The translations under genes and the position numbers were made by a program. Shown here in pieces: positions 49,278 to 59,850 of a stretch of DNA of 64,000 nt. Position 1 is the first letter of the stretch; every line of letters begins with the position of its first letter. The notes under the pieces are model-generated. The model had not been told where the DNA came from and ran no database searches. It worked only from the letters and a program-made list of their open reading frames with translations. Source of the DNA: Piscinibacter sp. XHJ-5 (GTDB lineage Bacteria; Pseudomonadota; Gammaproteobacteria; Burkholderiales; Burkholderiaceae_C); assembly GCF_029855045.1 (NCBI RefSeq), contig NZ_CP123228.1:434001-498000 (forward strand). Reading direction: 5' to 3'.

Positions 49278-50104
49278 CGCCGCCGGCGATGAGAAGTGTT
49301 GCCATCGGTGCCCAGACCGTGCGCTATCTCGATGCGGGCCCGCCCGACGCGCCGCGCACCCTGCTGCTGTTCAACGGCATCGGCGCCAGCGTCGAGACCG
49401 CGACGCCCTTCATGGCGAGCTTCAAGCGCACCCGCGTGATCGCCTTCGACGTGCCGGGAGTCGGCGAATCACCCGCGCCATTCCTGCCGTACCGGATGCA
49501 CCACGTCGCCCGGCTGGGAGCGAAGCTGCTCGACCACCTCGGCGTCGAGAGCGCCGACGTCTTCGGCGTGTCCTGGGGCGGCGCTGCCGCGCAGGAGTTC
49601 GCGATCCGCTACGCCCGCCGCTGCCGCACGCTCACGCTCGCGGCCACCTGCGCCGGCTTCGTGATGGTGCCGGGCCAGCCGGGCGTGCTGCTGAAGCTGC
49701 TCAGCCCGCGTCGCTACTTCGACCCCGCCTACCTGCTGCAGGTCGGCGGAGAGCTGTACGGCGGCATCCTGCGCCTCGAGCGCGACGTGCTGCACCTGCA
49801 TTCGAACGCGATGCGTCGCCCGAGCCGGCGCGGCTATCTGTACCAGCTGCTGGCGGTGTGGGGCTGGACGAGCTGGCACCGGCTGCACCGCGTGCAGGCG
49901 CCGACGCTGGTGCTGATGGGCAGTGACGACCCGATCGTGCCGCCGATCAACGGACGCATCGTCGCCTCGCGCCTTCGCCGCGCGACGCTGGAAAGCGTCG
50001 ACTGCGGGCACCTGTTCATGCTCACGCGGCCCGGCGAAACCGCGCGCCGCGTCGAGCGATTCATTGCCGAACATCCGGTGCGCCGAACGCGCTGCGCCGA
50101 GTAG
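49274..50104 (+). CDS. phaZ: Intracellular medium-chain PHA depolymerase (alpha/beta hydrolase)
   Basis: The 276-aa hydrolase has Ser100 in GVSWGG, Asp218/219 in MGSDDPIVPP and His246 in DCGHLFMLTR. Stretches such as LLLFNGIGAS, FDVPGVGESPAP, CAGFVMVPGQPGVLLKLLSPRRY and GWTSWHRLHRVQAPTLVLMG closely follow Pseudomonas PhaZ. Its ATG overlaps the phaC stop. The phaC-phaZ order matches the mcl-PHA locus, though here there is no second synthase, phaD or phasin. Confidence 0.9.
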   Translation: MTPPAMRSVAIGAQTVRYLDAGPPDAPRTLLLFNGIGASVETATPFMASFKRTRVIAFDVPGVGESPAPFLPYRMHHVARLGAKLLDHLGVESADVFGVSWGGAAAQEFAIRYARRCRTLTLAATCAGFVMVPGQPGVLLKLLSPRRYFDPAYLLQVGGELYGGILRLERDVLHLHSNAMRRPSRRGYLYQLLAVWGWTSWHRLHRVQAPTLVLMGSDDPIVPPINGRIVASRLRRATLESVDCGHLFMLTRPGETARRVERFIAEHPVRRTRCAE

Positions 50105-50113
50105 GAGACTCCG

Positions 50114-51904
50114 ATGAGCTACGAAGCACCCGTCAAGGACATGCTGTTCTGCATGACCGAACTCGCCGCCCTCGACCAGGTCGCCACGCTGCCGGGTTTC
50201 GAAGACGCCGGCATCGACACCGCGCAGGCGGTTCTGGAGGAGTGCGCCAGGTTCAACGAGGGTGTGCTCGCGCCGCTGAACGCGGAAGGCGACAAGAACC
50301 CGTCGACCTGGAAAGACGGCGTGGTCACCACCACGCCCGGCTTCAAGGTCGCCTATCGCCAGTTCGCCGAGGGTGGCTGGCAAGGGCTGCAGCATCCGCC
50401 GGAGTTCGGCGGCCAGGGTCTGCCGAAGACTATCGGTGCGGCCTGCATCGAGATCAACAACAGCGCCAACCTCAGTTTCGCGTTGTGCCCCCTGCTCACC
50501 GACGGTGCGATCGAGGCGTTGCTGACGGCCGGCTCGGATGCGTTGAAGCAGGCCTACCTGCCGCGCATGGTCAGCGGCGAGTGGACCGGCACGATGAACC
50601 TGACCGAGCCGCAGGCGGGCAGCGACCTGGCCCTCGTGCGCACACGCGCCGAGCCGCAGGGCGACGGCAGCTATCGCATCTTCGGCACCAAGATCTTCAT
50701 CACCTATGGCGAGCACGACATGGCCGAGAACATCGTCCACCTGGTGCTCGCGCGCGTGAGCGGCGCGCCCGAAGGCGTGAAGGGCATCAGTCTCTTCGTC
50801 GTGCCGAAGTTCGTGCCGGACGCCGACGGCAGCCTGGCCGCACGCAACGACGTGCACTGCGTGAGCATCGAGCACAAGCTGGGCATCAAGGCGAGTCCGA
50901 CCGCGGTGCTGCAGTTCGGGGACCACGGCGGAGCCACCGGCTACCTGGTGGGCGAGGAGAACCGCGGCCTGGAGTACATGTTCATCATGATGAATGCCGC
51001 GCGCTACGCGGTGGGCGTGCAGGGCATCGCGATAGCCGAACGGGCCTACCAGCACGCGCTGGCCTATGCGAAGGAGCGCGTGCAGGGTCGCCCGGTCGAC
51101 AGCTCGAAGCCAGGGGCCGCACCGATCATTCATCACCCCGACGTCAAGCGCATGCTGCTGACGATGCGTTCGGTCGTCGAGGGCTGCCGCGCGGCGGCGA
51201 TCACCGCCGCCGCGGCCTACGACACCGCGCACGCACATCCGGATCCCGACGTGCGCCGGCGCAGCCAGTCCTTCTACGAGTTCCTGGTGCCGCTGGTCAA
51301 AGGGTTCTCCACCGAGATGAGCCTGGAGGTGACGAGTCTCGGCGTGCAGGTGCACGGCGGCATGGGTTTCATCGAGGAGACCGGCGCGGCGCAGTACCTG
51401 CGCGACGCCCGGATCCTGACGATCTACGAGGGCACGACGGCGATCCAGGCCAATGACTTCGTCGGCCGCAAGACCGTGCGCGACGGCGGCGCGATCGCCA
51501 ACGCCGTTGCTCGCGAGATCGAAGCCACCGAAACGGCGCTGCTCGCGCGCGACCACCCGGCCGCGCATGCCATCGCCGGCCGGCTGTCAGCGGCCCGCCT
51601 GGCGTTCATCGACGCCGTCGAGTTCGTCGTCGCGCACGCGAAGTCGAATCCCAATGCAGCGTTCGCGGGCTCGGTGCCTTACCTGATGCTGGCCGGCAAC
51701 CTCGTCGTCGGCTGGCAACTGGCGCGCGCGATGCTCGTCGCCGAGCGCAAGCTCGCTGCAGCGGAGGAGCCCGCGTTCATGCGCCGGAAGATCGCGACGG
51801 CCCGCTTTTACGCGGAGCACGTGCTGACCCGCGCCTCGGGGCTGCGCGACAGCATCGTCGACGGCGCGACGGCGGTGAGCGACGTGACGCTGGAGGATTT
51901 CTGA
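50114..51904 (+). CDS. Acyl-CoA dehydrogenase with C-terminal extension (DmdC-like family)
   Basis: The 596-aa flavoprotein oxidises acyl-CoA to trans-2-enoyl-CoA. It shows an N-terminal ACAD_N region, the middle-domain TMNLTEPQAGSDLALVRT and FGTKIFITYGEHD, the C-terminal domain VQVHGGMGFIEETGAAQYLR, and the likely catalytic Glu439 in IYEGTTAIQ. About 130 further residues form the extra C-terminal domain typical of this long family, which includes 3-methylmercaptopropionyl-CoA dehydrogenase. It lies 9 bp after phaZ, so it could feed enoyl-CoA to the MaoC hydratase and PhaC. Confidence 0.92.
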   Translation: MSYEAPVKDMLFCMTELAALDQVATLPGFEDAGIDTAQAVLEECARFNEGVLAPLNAEGDKNPSTWKDGVVTTTPGFKVAYRQFAEGGWQGLQHPPEFGGQGLPKTIGAACIEINNSANLSFALCPLLTDGAIEALLTAGSDALKQAYLPRMVSGEWTGTMNLTEPQAGSDLALVRTRAEPQGDGSYRIFGTKIFITYGEHDMAENIVHLVLARVSGAPEGVKGISLFVVPKFVPDADGSLAARNDVHCVSIEHKLGIKASPTAVLQFGDHGGATGYLVGEENRGLEYMFIMMNAARYAVGVQGIAIAERAYQHALAYAKERVQGRPVDSSKPGAAPIIHHPDVKRMLLTMRSVVEGCRAAAITAAAAYDTAHAHPDPDVRRRSQSFYEFLVPLVKGFSTEMSLEVTSLGVQVHGGMGFIEETGAAQYLRDARILTIYEGTTAIQANDFVGRKTVRDGGAIANAVAREIEATETALLARDHPAAHAIAGRLSAARLAFIDAVEFVVAHAKSNPNAAFAGSVPYLMLAGNLVVGWQLARAMLVAERKLAAAEEPAFMRRKIATARFYAEHVLTRASGLRDSIVDGATAVSDVTLEDF

Positions 51905-51967
51905 TGAAGCAGCGGCCCTTCACCCCGGCCAACGTCCTTGCGGGCGGCGAAGCCGCAGTGAGCGGCG

Positions 51968-52960
51968 CTACTCCGCCTTGAATCCGATCGCCTTCAACAC
52001 CGCGCCCACGCGCTCGTAGTCCGACTTCAACGAGGAGCTCAGCTCCTGCGACGTGCGCGGCTGGCCGGACTCGAAGCCGACCTCGCGCAGCCGCTCGACC
52101 GCCGCAGGCCGAGCCAGCGCCTTCAGCGCGGCATCGCGGATCCTGGCCTGCAGTTCGGCGGGCATGTCGGGCTTCGCCCACAGCCCCATCCATGCGACGG
52201 CCTCGAGTTGCGGGTAGCCGAGCTCGGTGAACGTCGGCACATCGGGCAGCAGGGCGGAACGCTTGGGCAGGCTCACCGCGAAGGCCCTGATCTTGCCGCT
52301 CTTGATCAGCGGGATGGAGCTCGCCATGCCGTCGAACATCAGCTGCACGTGGCCGCCCATCAGGTCCTGGAGCGCCGGCGTCGAACCCTTGTAGCCGACA
52401 TGCATCATGTCGATGCCCGCGGCCTGGTTCAGCTGCAAGCCCATCACGTGCGATACGGTGCCCGCCGTGTACGAGGCGAAGCTGACCTTGCCGGGGTTGG
52501 CCTTCACGTAGGCGATCAGCTCTGGCAGCGTCTTCGCCGGCAGCGACGGGTTGCCCACCATCACCAGCCCGCCACGCGAGAGCTCGGCCAGCGGCCTGAT
52601 TTCGGCGGCCATGTTCGACGCCTGCTTGACGATGTGCGGGATCTCGCTGACCAGCGAGTTGACGCCCACGAGCAGCGTGTGGCCGTCCCGCGGCGCCATG
52701 GACAGCTCGTTGACGGCGATCATGCCGCCGGCGCCGGGCCTGGGCTCGACGATCACCGGCTGGGCGATCTGCGTGCTCAACGAGTCGGCCAGCAAGCGGG
52801 CCACGATGTCGGCCGAACCGCCGGCCGGGCCGGCAACGACGACGCGCACGACCTTCTGCGGCCACGGCGGCTTCTGCGCGATCGCCCAAGGGGCGGCAGA
52901 CGCCAGCGCGGCAAGCGCGATCTGACGCCGAACGAGGTTCAAGACAGGGCGCTGTTTCAT
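51968..52960 (-). CDS. TctC/Bug-type periplasmic solute-binding protein
   Basis: The 330-aa receptor has a signal peptide ending near APWAIAQ. The tripartite-tricarboxylate receptor fold follows, with KVVRVVVAGPAGGSADIVAR, VEPRPGAGGMIAVNEL, FASYTAGTVSHVMGLQL and MHVGYKGSTPALQDLMGGHV. No TctA/TctB membrane partners are nearby, as is usual for Burkholderiales Bug proteins. It sits 58 bp downstream of the acyl-CoA synthetase gene on the same strand. The ligand is probably a carboxylate. The 63-bp gap to the convergent dehydrogenase shows no clear terminator. Confidence 0.9.
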   Translation of the reverse strand: MKQRPVLNLVRRQIALAALASAAPWAIAQKPPWPQKVVRVVVAGPAGGSADIVARLLADSLSTQIAQPVIVEPRPGAGGMIAVNELSMAPRDGHTLLVGVNSLVSEIPHIVKQASNMAAEIRPLAELSRGGLVMVGNPSLPAKTLPELIAYVKANPGKVSFASYTAGTVSHVMGLQLNQAAGIDMMHVGYKGSTPALQDLMGGHVQLMFDGMASSIPLIKSGKIRAFAVSLPKRSALLPDVPTFTELGYPQLEAVAWMGLWAKPDMPAELQARIRDAALKALARPAAVERLREVGFESGQPRTSQELSSSLKSDYERVGAVLKAIGFKAE

Positions 52961-53018
52961 GATTCGTTTGCAGCAACTGTGTTCATAGCCCGGATGCAAC
53001 CCGGGACCTGCGACCTTC

Positions 53019-54659
<1,641 letters not shown>

Positions 54660-54688
54660 GGTTCTTTCCGTGAGTGTTGGTTGAAGGC

Positions 54689-56020
54689 TCAGGCCAGTGC
54701 GTTCGGTGACAGGCGGGCAGGTTCAGGGTCGACCGGTTCGGCAGCGCGGGCCTTGTCGCTCTCGTAGCTCCCAGCGGCCATCACGAAGGCGGCGGCGGCG
54801 ACCAGCGCGCACAGCGGCGTCGCGGTCAGTGCAGGCACCAGGCCCCAGGCGTCGGACAACACGCCGGCCACGAAGGGCCCGGCGGCCAGCCCGAAGAGGT
54901 TCTGGAACAGCGCCAGCACCGAAGCTCCCGTGGCGCGCACGCCGGGGTGGATGACATCGATCACGATGGCCGACACCGGCCCCACCGTGCAGGTCGCCAT
55001 GAAGCCGCCCAGTGCGATCAGCGCGAACTGCGCCGGCGCCGCAAGCGGCAGCCCGAAGGCAACCACCAGCACGACCATCGAAGCCACGCAGAGAACGGCC
55101 ATCGCGACGAGCTTGCGGTGCGGGTGGCGCGTGCCGACCCGATCGACGAGGGCGCCCCAGATCACCGACCCGGCGGCGCCGCACAACACCACCAGCGCGG
55201 CCTTGAGGCCCGCCTGTGCCGGCGCGACGCCGTGCACACGATTCAGGAAGCTCGGCAGCCACGACCACAGCGCCGAGACGACGACCAGCTGCGCCGCGCC
55301 GCCGACGCACACCCACAGCATGGTGCGCGAGCGCGCCAGGACCTTGACGATGTGACGCGTAGCCTCGCCGAGCGAGCGGCGCTTTGCATCGAGCGCGGGA
55401 TCGAGTCTCACCGTGCGGTAGTCACGCACCTTCAGGTACACCAACGCGAGCACCAGACCAGGCAGGCCCACGACGCCGAAAGCCGCTTGCCAGCCCCATC
55501 GGGCGGCGATCACGCCGCCCAGCATCACACCCAGCACCGAGCCCACCGAGGCCGCGGCGAAGAAGCCCGCCAGCAGCGCGCCGCGCAGTCGAGCCGGGAA
55601 ATGGCTCGCGATCAGCGCCGCTCCCACCGCGCCGTAGCCGGCTTCGCCCAGGCCGACCACGGCGCGAGCGGCAAGCAGCTGGCTGTAGCCACGCGCCCAC
55701 ATGCACGAGATCGTGGCCAGGCTCCAAAGCGTGGCCATCGCGACGATGCTCTTGACGCGGCTCACGCGGTCGGCGAACAGCGCCACCGGCAGCGCGCCGG
55801 CGGCCACTGTCACCGACACCACGGAGACCAGGGCGCCGAGCTGCTTGTCCGACAGGCCCCACTCGGCCTTCAGGTAGGGGAACAACGAAACGATGACCTG
55901 GCGATCGACGTAGTCGAAGATCATCAGTGCCAGCGTCATGGCGAACGCGAACCAGGCCTGGCCGCGGCTGAAGAGGTAGCCGTCCTGCGACGGCGCCTTC
56001 TCGATGCTGTGAATGTCCAC
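54689..56020 (-). CDS. MFS transporter
   Basis: The 443-aa protein has twelve hydrophobic segments. MFS motif A variants appear after TM2 (GALPVALFADRVSRVKSI), and the first-half segment VGLGEAGYGAVGAALIASHF resembles Spinster-type or organic-acid MFS carriers. It lies 11 bp downstream of the quinone oxidoreductase gene and 29 bp upstream of the acyl-CoA synthetase gene, consistent with import of the substrate the cluster degrades. The substrate is unknown. Confidence 0.88.
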   Translation of the reverse strand: MDIHSIEKAPSQDGYLFSRGQAWFAFAMTLALMIFDYVDRQVIVSLFPYLKAEWGLSDKQLGALVSVVSVTVAAGALPVALFADRVSRVKSIVAMATLWSLATISCMWARGYSQLLAARAVVGLGEAGYGAVGAALIASHFPARLRGALLAGFFAAASVGSVLGVMLGGVIAARWGWQAAFGVVGLPGLVLALVYLKVRDYRTVRLDPALDAKRRSLGEATRHIVKVLARSRTMLWVCVGGAAQLVVVSALWSWLPSFLNRVHGVAPAQAGLKAALVVLCGAAGSVIWGALVDRVGTRHPHRKLVAMAVLCVASMVVLVVAFGLPLAAPAQFALIALGGFMATCTVGPVSAIVIDVIHPGVRATGASVLALFQNLFGLAAGPFVAGVLSDAWGLVPALTATPLCALVAAAAFVMAAGSYESDKARAAEPVDPEPARLSPNALA

Positions 56021-56031
56021 GGCGGACTCCT

Positions 56032-57003
56032 TCAGGGAACGAGCACGGTGGCGCCGGTGGTGCGGCGCGACTCGAGCGCGCGGTGCGCGTCGGCGGCTTC
56101 TGCGAGCGCGAACTGCTGCTTCGGCTCGCCTCGGATGCGTCCGGCCAGCACATGGCCGAACAGCTCGTCGGCCATCGCCAGCATGTGCGGGCGGGGCGTG
56201 GCGTAGTGGACCATCGCCGGGCGGGTGACCCAGAGGGACCCCTTGACCGCCAGCAGGTTGGTGTCGATCACCACCGGTCCGGACGTGGTGCCGTTGCTCA
56301 CCAGCGTGCCGCGCGGCTGAAGGCTGTCGAGCGAGGCCGACAGCGTGTCCTTGCCGACCGAGTCGTAGACCACCGGCACGCCGCGGCCATCGGTGAGCTC
56401 GCGCACGCGCTTGGCGATGTCCTCGCGGCTGGTCACGATGGTGTGCGTGCAGCCATTCGCGCGCGCAACCTCCGCCTTCTCATCGGTGCTGACGGTGCCG
56501 ATCATCGTGACCCCCATCGCGCGCGCCCACTGGCAGGCGACCAGCCCCACGCCGCCGGCGGCGGCGTGGTACAGGATGGTTTCGCCGCCCTTGAGCGGAT
56601 AGACCTGGCGGAACAGGTATTGCGCCGTCAATCCCTTCATCATCAGCGTCGATGCGGTGCGGTCGCTGACGCCAGCCGGCAGCGGAATCAGCACCTCGGC
56701 CGGCATCACGCGCACCTGCGCATACGCGCCTTGCGGGCCGAGCAGGTAGCCCACCCGGTCGCCCACCTTGACGTCGGTGACGCCCGCCCCCACGGCCTCC
56801 ACCACGCCCACGGCGTCCGACCCCAAGCCGTTCGGCAAGGGCAGGGGATAGCGGCCGGTGCGGAAATAGATGTCGATGAAGTTGACGGCGATGTAGGTGT
56901 GGCGCACCCGCGCCTGGCCGGGTCCCGGATCGCCGACGTCGACGGTCTCGAGTTGGAGCACTTCAGGTCCACCGGTCTGGTGAAGGCGTATGGCATGGGT
57001 CAT
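56032..57003 (-). CDS. NADPH:quinone oxidoreductase (zeta-crystallin/QOR family)
   Basis: The 323-aa MDR-family enzyme has an N-terminal GroES-like domain (NFIDIYFRTGRYPLPLPNGL, GSDAVGVVEAVGAGV) and the Rossmann motif HAAAGGVG at 146-153. It has no structural or catalytic zinc Cys pattern, as expected for quinone reductases. It could reduce a quinone or an enone produced in the cluster. It is 39 bp downstream of the RBBP9-type hydrolase gene. Confidence 0.9.
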   Translation of the reverse strand: MTHAIRLHQTGGPEVLQLETVDVGDPGPGQARVRHTYIAVNFIDIYFRTGRYPLPLPNGLGSDAVGVVEAVGAGVTDVKVGDRVGYLLGPQGAYAQVRVMPAEVLIPLPAGVSDRTASTLMMKGLTAQYLFRQVYPLKGGETILYHAAAGGVGLVACQWARAMGVTMIGTVSTDEKAEVARANGCTHTIVTSREDIAKRVRELTDGRGVPVVYDSVGKDTLSASLDSLQPRGTLVSNGTTSGPVVIDTNLLAVKGSLWVTRPAMVHYATPRPHMLAMADELFGHVLAGRIRGEPKQQFALAEAADAHRALESRRTTGATVLVP

Positions 57004-57042
57004 GGTTGTCTCCTGCGAATCGCTTGCGAATCGCTCAGTGTG

Positions 57043-57636
57043 TCAAGCAGCGCGCGTCTCGGCAGCGGCTGCCGAGAGTTCGCCGATGTAGTGCTTCGCC
57101 ATCGGCCACGCGCCGAAGCCGGAAGCCGGATTGAGGTGGCCGACGTCGCCCAGGTCGTCGAGTCGGCTGCCCCAGGCGCGCGCCAGTTCGGCGGCGCGCT
57201 CGAAGCGGCACAGCGGGTCGTTGCGGCTGGCGGCGACGATGCTGCGAAACGGGAGGCGCTCGCGGGGCACGGGCAGCCATCCGCCGGCTTGCAGCGCGTC
57301 GAGCGTCGGGTACCCGTCGGGCATCGGCGTCTCGAAGTCGGGTGGCGCTGCGAGCAGCGCTCCGGCGACGGCACGCCTGGTCTCTCGGGCCCAGTGTGCG
57401 AGCATGATGCAGCCGCCGCTGTGGGCCACCGCGATGAGCGCGCCCCGGATGGACTGTGCCGCGCGCTCGATGGCGGCCACCCTGGTCGCACAGTCGAGAT
57501 CGTCACGGCCCATCGGCGGCACCGCCGCGACCGCCCTGCCGGCCGCGCGCAAGCGCGCTTCGAGCAGCGTCTGCCAGTGCTGCGCGACAGCGTCGCGCAA
57601 GCCCGGCACGATGAGGATGCACGGCTGCGGGGTCAT
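57043..57636 (-). CDS. RBBP9/YdeN-family serine hydrolase
   Basis: The 197-aa alpha/beta hydrolase has nucleophile Ser73 in VAHSGGC and an oxyanion-side PGLRDAVAQHWQ. The C-terminal GDVGHLNPASGFGAWP carries the catalytic His, the family signature. Some relatives are annotated as alpha/beta hydrolases of unknown substrate. The start at 57636 (MTPQPCILIVPG) lies 4 bp after the BKACE stop, indicating co-translation. A longer in-frame start would overlap BKACE. Confidence 0.85.
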   Translation of the reverse strand: MTPQPCILIVPGLRDAVAQHWQTLLEARLRAAGRAVAAVPPMGRDDLDCATRVAAIERAAQSIRGALIAVAHSGGCIMLAHWARETRRAVAGALLAAPPDFETPMPDGYPTLDALQAGGWLPVPRERLPFRSIVAASRNDPLCRFERAAELARAWGSRLDDLGDVGHLNPASGFGAWPMAKHYIGELSAAAAETRAA

Positions 57637-57640
57637 GGCA

Positions 57641-58699
57641 TCAGGCGGCTTTGCGCAGGTAGCCCTGCAACCCCGGCTTGGCATTGGGCGCGAAGCCGTT
57701 CTGCGCCAGCGTCTCCTCGATGCTGTCGTAGAACACGCCGATCTTGCAGATCTCGCGCGCCTCCTTCCCGCTGGCGACCTCGCGGCCGAACTCGCGCGAC
57801 AGGCGCACCAGCTGCTCGATCTGCCGCACGGTGCTCATCTTGGCCTTGCGGTCCTGCGTCCAGAGGTTGTCCTCGATGCCGCAGCGCACGTGCAGGCCCA
57901 TCGCCATGCCCATCATGTTGATCGGCAGCACGTTGCGCATGCTGCTTTCCACGGTCAGCATGGCGCCGTCGGGCACGGCGCGCAGGAAGTTGGCGAGGTT
58001 GTAGACGTTGGGCGCGTCCATGCCGCCGCTGATCGCGACCCAGTTCATGACCAGCGGCCCCATGTAGACGCCGCGGCGGATCATGCGCTCCACGGTCTCG
58101 AAGCTGTTGATGTTGTAGAACTGGAAGGCGCTCTGGATGCCGGCTGCGCTCAGGCGGCGCACATGTTCTTCGGCCCAGCCCGGGCCCGACGGAACGACCA
58201 TCTCGCGATAGGCGTTGTACGTCTGCGGATCGGCCATCGACGTGCCCGCGTAGTCCGCCACGTCCATGTGCTCGAGCACGTTCATCTGCGTGGTGTTGAC
58301 CGTGACGGTGACCTGGTCCGGCTTCGGATCGAGCTCGGCCAGCATGTGCCGCGTGTCGTCGGACAGCCACTTGGCCGCTGCTCCGTCGCTCTCCGGGGCG
58401 AAGGAGATCGAGCCGCCGACCTGGATGATCATGTCGGGGACGGCCTTACGCACACCGGCGATGAGCTCGTTGAACTTGGACAGGCGCTTGCTGCCCTTGC
58501 CGTCGAGCTCGCGCACATGCAGGTGAAGCACCGTGGCGCCGGCGTTGTAGCAGTCCACCGCCTTTTGCACCTGCTCCTGCATCGTGAGCGGAATGTCCTC
58601 GGGGAAGTCCGACGGGATCCATTCGGGGCCATAAGGTGCGGCCGTGATGACGAGCTTGTCCTGGTTCTCGGGAAAGAGTGAGCCGTCGAGGAAGTTCAT
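57641..58699 (-). CDS. BKACE family beta-keto acid cleavage enzyme (DUF849)
   Basis: The 352-aa TIM-barrel enzyme belongs to the family of 3-keto-5-aminohexanoate cleavage enzyme. The metal-binding pair His59 and His61 in VLHLHVRE is present, as are VTAAPYGPEW-type N-terminal residues and GLHVRCGIEDNLW near the C-terminal end of the barrel. Members condense a beta-keto acid with acetyl-CoA to give acetoacetate and a new CoA ester. The length exceeds the common 270-310 aa, with extra residues at both ends. It lies between TauD-like and RBBP9 genes; the substrate is unknown. Confidence 0.9.
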   Translation of the reverse strand: MNFLDGSLFPENQDKLVITAAPYGPEWIPSDFPEDIPLTMQEQVQKAVDCYNAGATVLHLHVRELDGKGSKRLSKFNELIAGVRKAVPDMIIQVGGSISFAPESDGAAAKWLSDDTRHMLAELDPKPDQVTVTVNTTQMNVLEHMDVADYAGTSMADPQTYNAYREMVVPSGPGWAEEHVRRLSAAGIQSAFQFYNINSFETVERMIRRGVYMGPLVMNWVAISGGMDAPNVYNLANFLRAVPDGAMLTVESSMRNVLPINMMGMAMGLHVRCGIEDNLWTQDRKAKMSTVRQIEQLVRLSREFGREVASGKEAREICKIGVFYDSIEETLAQNGFAPNAKPGLQGYLRKAA

Positions 58700-58737
58700 A
58701 TGAATTTGCTTTCGGTGGTCAGTGGTTCAGCGAAGGT

Positions 58738-59646
58738 TCAGAAGGGCTTGTCGCCGACTATCCCGGCGCGCTCCATCTTTCGATGGCAGGGCGGGTAGTC
58801 CATCACCGCGTAGTGCTGGGTGCTGCGGTTGTCCCACATGGCCACGCTGCCGGGCTTCCAGCGCCAGCGCACCTGGTATTCGGGGATCTGCGCCTGGCTG
58901 ATGAGGTACTGCAGGAGCTGCGAGCTGCCTTGCGTGAAGTCCTGGCCGACGCGCACGTTGGCCGGCGTGTGGAAGTTGGTGAAGTGCGTGGCAAAGCCGC
59001 TCACGAACAGGATCTTTTCACCCGTCTCCGGATGGGTGCGGACAACCGGATGTTCGGCGTCGGGGAACTGTGCCTTGAGCGCCAGGCGCTTCTCGACCGG
59101 CATCGCGGCGCCGAAGGTGGCCTCGATGCTGTGGCGCGCGCGCAGGCCGGCGATCTGCGTCTTGACGTGCTCCGGCAGCCGCTCGTAGGCGAGGACCATG
59201 TTGGCAAACATCGTGTCGCCGCCCACCGGGGGGCACTCGACGCAGCGCAGCACGCAGCCGAAGGACGGGGTCTCCCGCCACGTGCCGTCGGTGTGCCAGG
59301 CGTTTTCGTAGCGGTCGTTGGGCTGATCGGGTGACTTGTAGATGCGCACGAGGCCGGGATGCTCCGGGTCGCTGCCCGCCACCGGGTGGTCTTCCAGCTC
59401 TCCGAAGCGGCGGGCGAAGGCGACGTGCTCGGCGCGCGTGATGTCCTGGTCGCGAAAGAACAGCACCCGGTGCGTGAGAAGGAGCGCGCGGATCTCGGCC
59501 GCGAGGCCGGCATCGCGCGACGCCGCGCCGAGATTCACATGGCTGAGCTCGGCGCCGATCGCGCAGGTCAGCGGCTCGACCTTGATCGAGTCGGGCAGCG
59601 AGGCCGCGCGCACGAAGGCGGGCGATGCAGGGATTTCGATGGTCAT
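58738..59646 (-). CDS. TauD/TfdA-family Fe(II)/2-oxoglutarate dioxygenase
   Basis: The 302-aa oxygenase has the iron-binding facial triad: His118 and Asp120 in WHTDGTW, and His278 in NRSTQHYAVMDY. Arg293 in HRKMERAGIVG should bind 2-oxoglutarate. The sequence follows the taurine/2,4-D/sulfonate dioxygenase family over its whole length. It is the first gene of the - strand cluster, 38 bp upstream of BKACE, so the pathway may begin by hydroxylating or cleaving an acid next to a heteroatom. The substrate is not predictable. Confidence 0.92.
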   Translation of the reverse strand: MTIEIPASPAFVRAASLPDSIKVEPLTCAIGAELSHVNLGAASRDAGLAAEIRALLLTHRVLFFRDQDITRAEHVAFARRFGELEDHPVAGSDPEHPGLVRIYKSPDQPNDRYENAWHTDGTWRETPSFGCVLRCVECPPVGGDTMFANMVLAYERLPEHVKTQIAGLRARHSIEATFGAAMPVEKRLALKAQFPDAEHPVVRTHPETGEKILFVSGFATHFTNFHTPANVRVGQDFTQGSSQLLQYLISQAQIPEYQVRWRWKPGSVAMWDNRSTQHYAVMDYPPCHRKMERAGIVGDKPF

Positions 59647-59699
59647 GCTCTTGTCTCCGAGGGGCGGGCTGTTCAGCGACAGCCGTCGTCGAAGGCAAG

Positions 59700-59795
59700 A
59701 TTAGGTGGGGCACCCCTGCATCGCCCCCCCATCGCAGAGGGGGCTGAACCTACGCCCCTCCCCCAGCCCCCTCCGGGAGGGGGCTCCAGCATGAA
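59700..59795. repeat. GC-rich palindromic intergenic repeat
   Basis: The sequence between the dioxygenase and the regulator gene is C/G-rich with nested inverted repeats, for example AGCCCCCTCC facing GGGAGGGGGCT (about 59768-59788), and GCCCCC/GGGGGC earlier. Similar material occurs at 14325-14360, 39241-39290 and 47050-47115. It may act as a bidirectional terminator for the regulator (59851 end) and as a barrier. There is no T tract on the + strand. Confidence 0.45.
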
Positions 59796-59850
59796 GGACG
59801 AGCGGCTTGTAGCCGGCAGTTGTTCGTGGTCGGCGCTGCCGCGCAGACTG

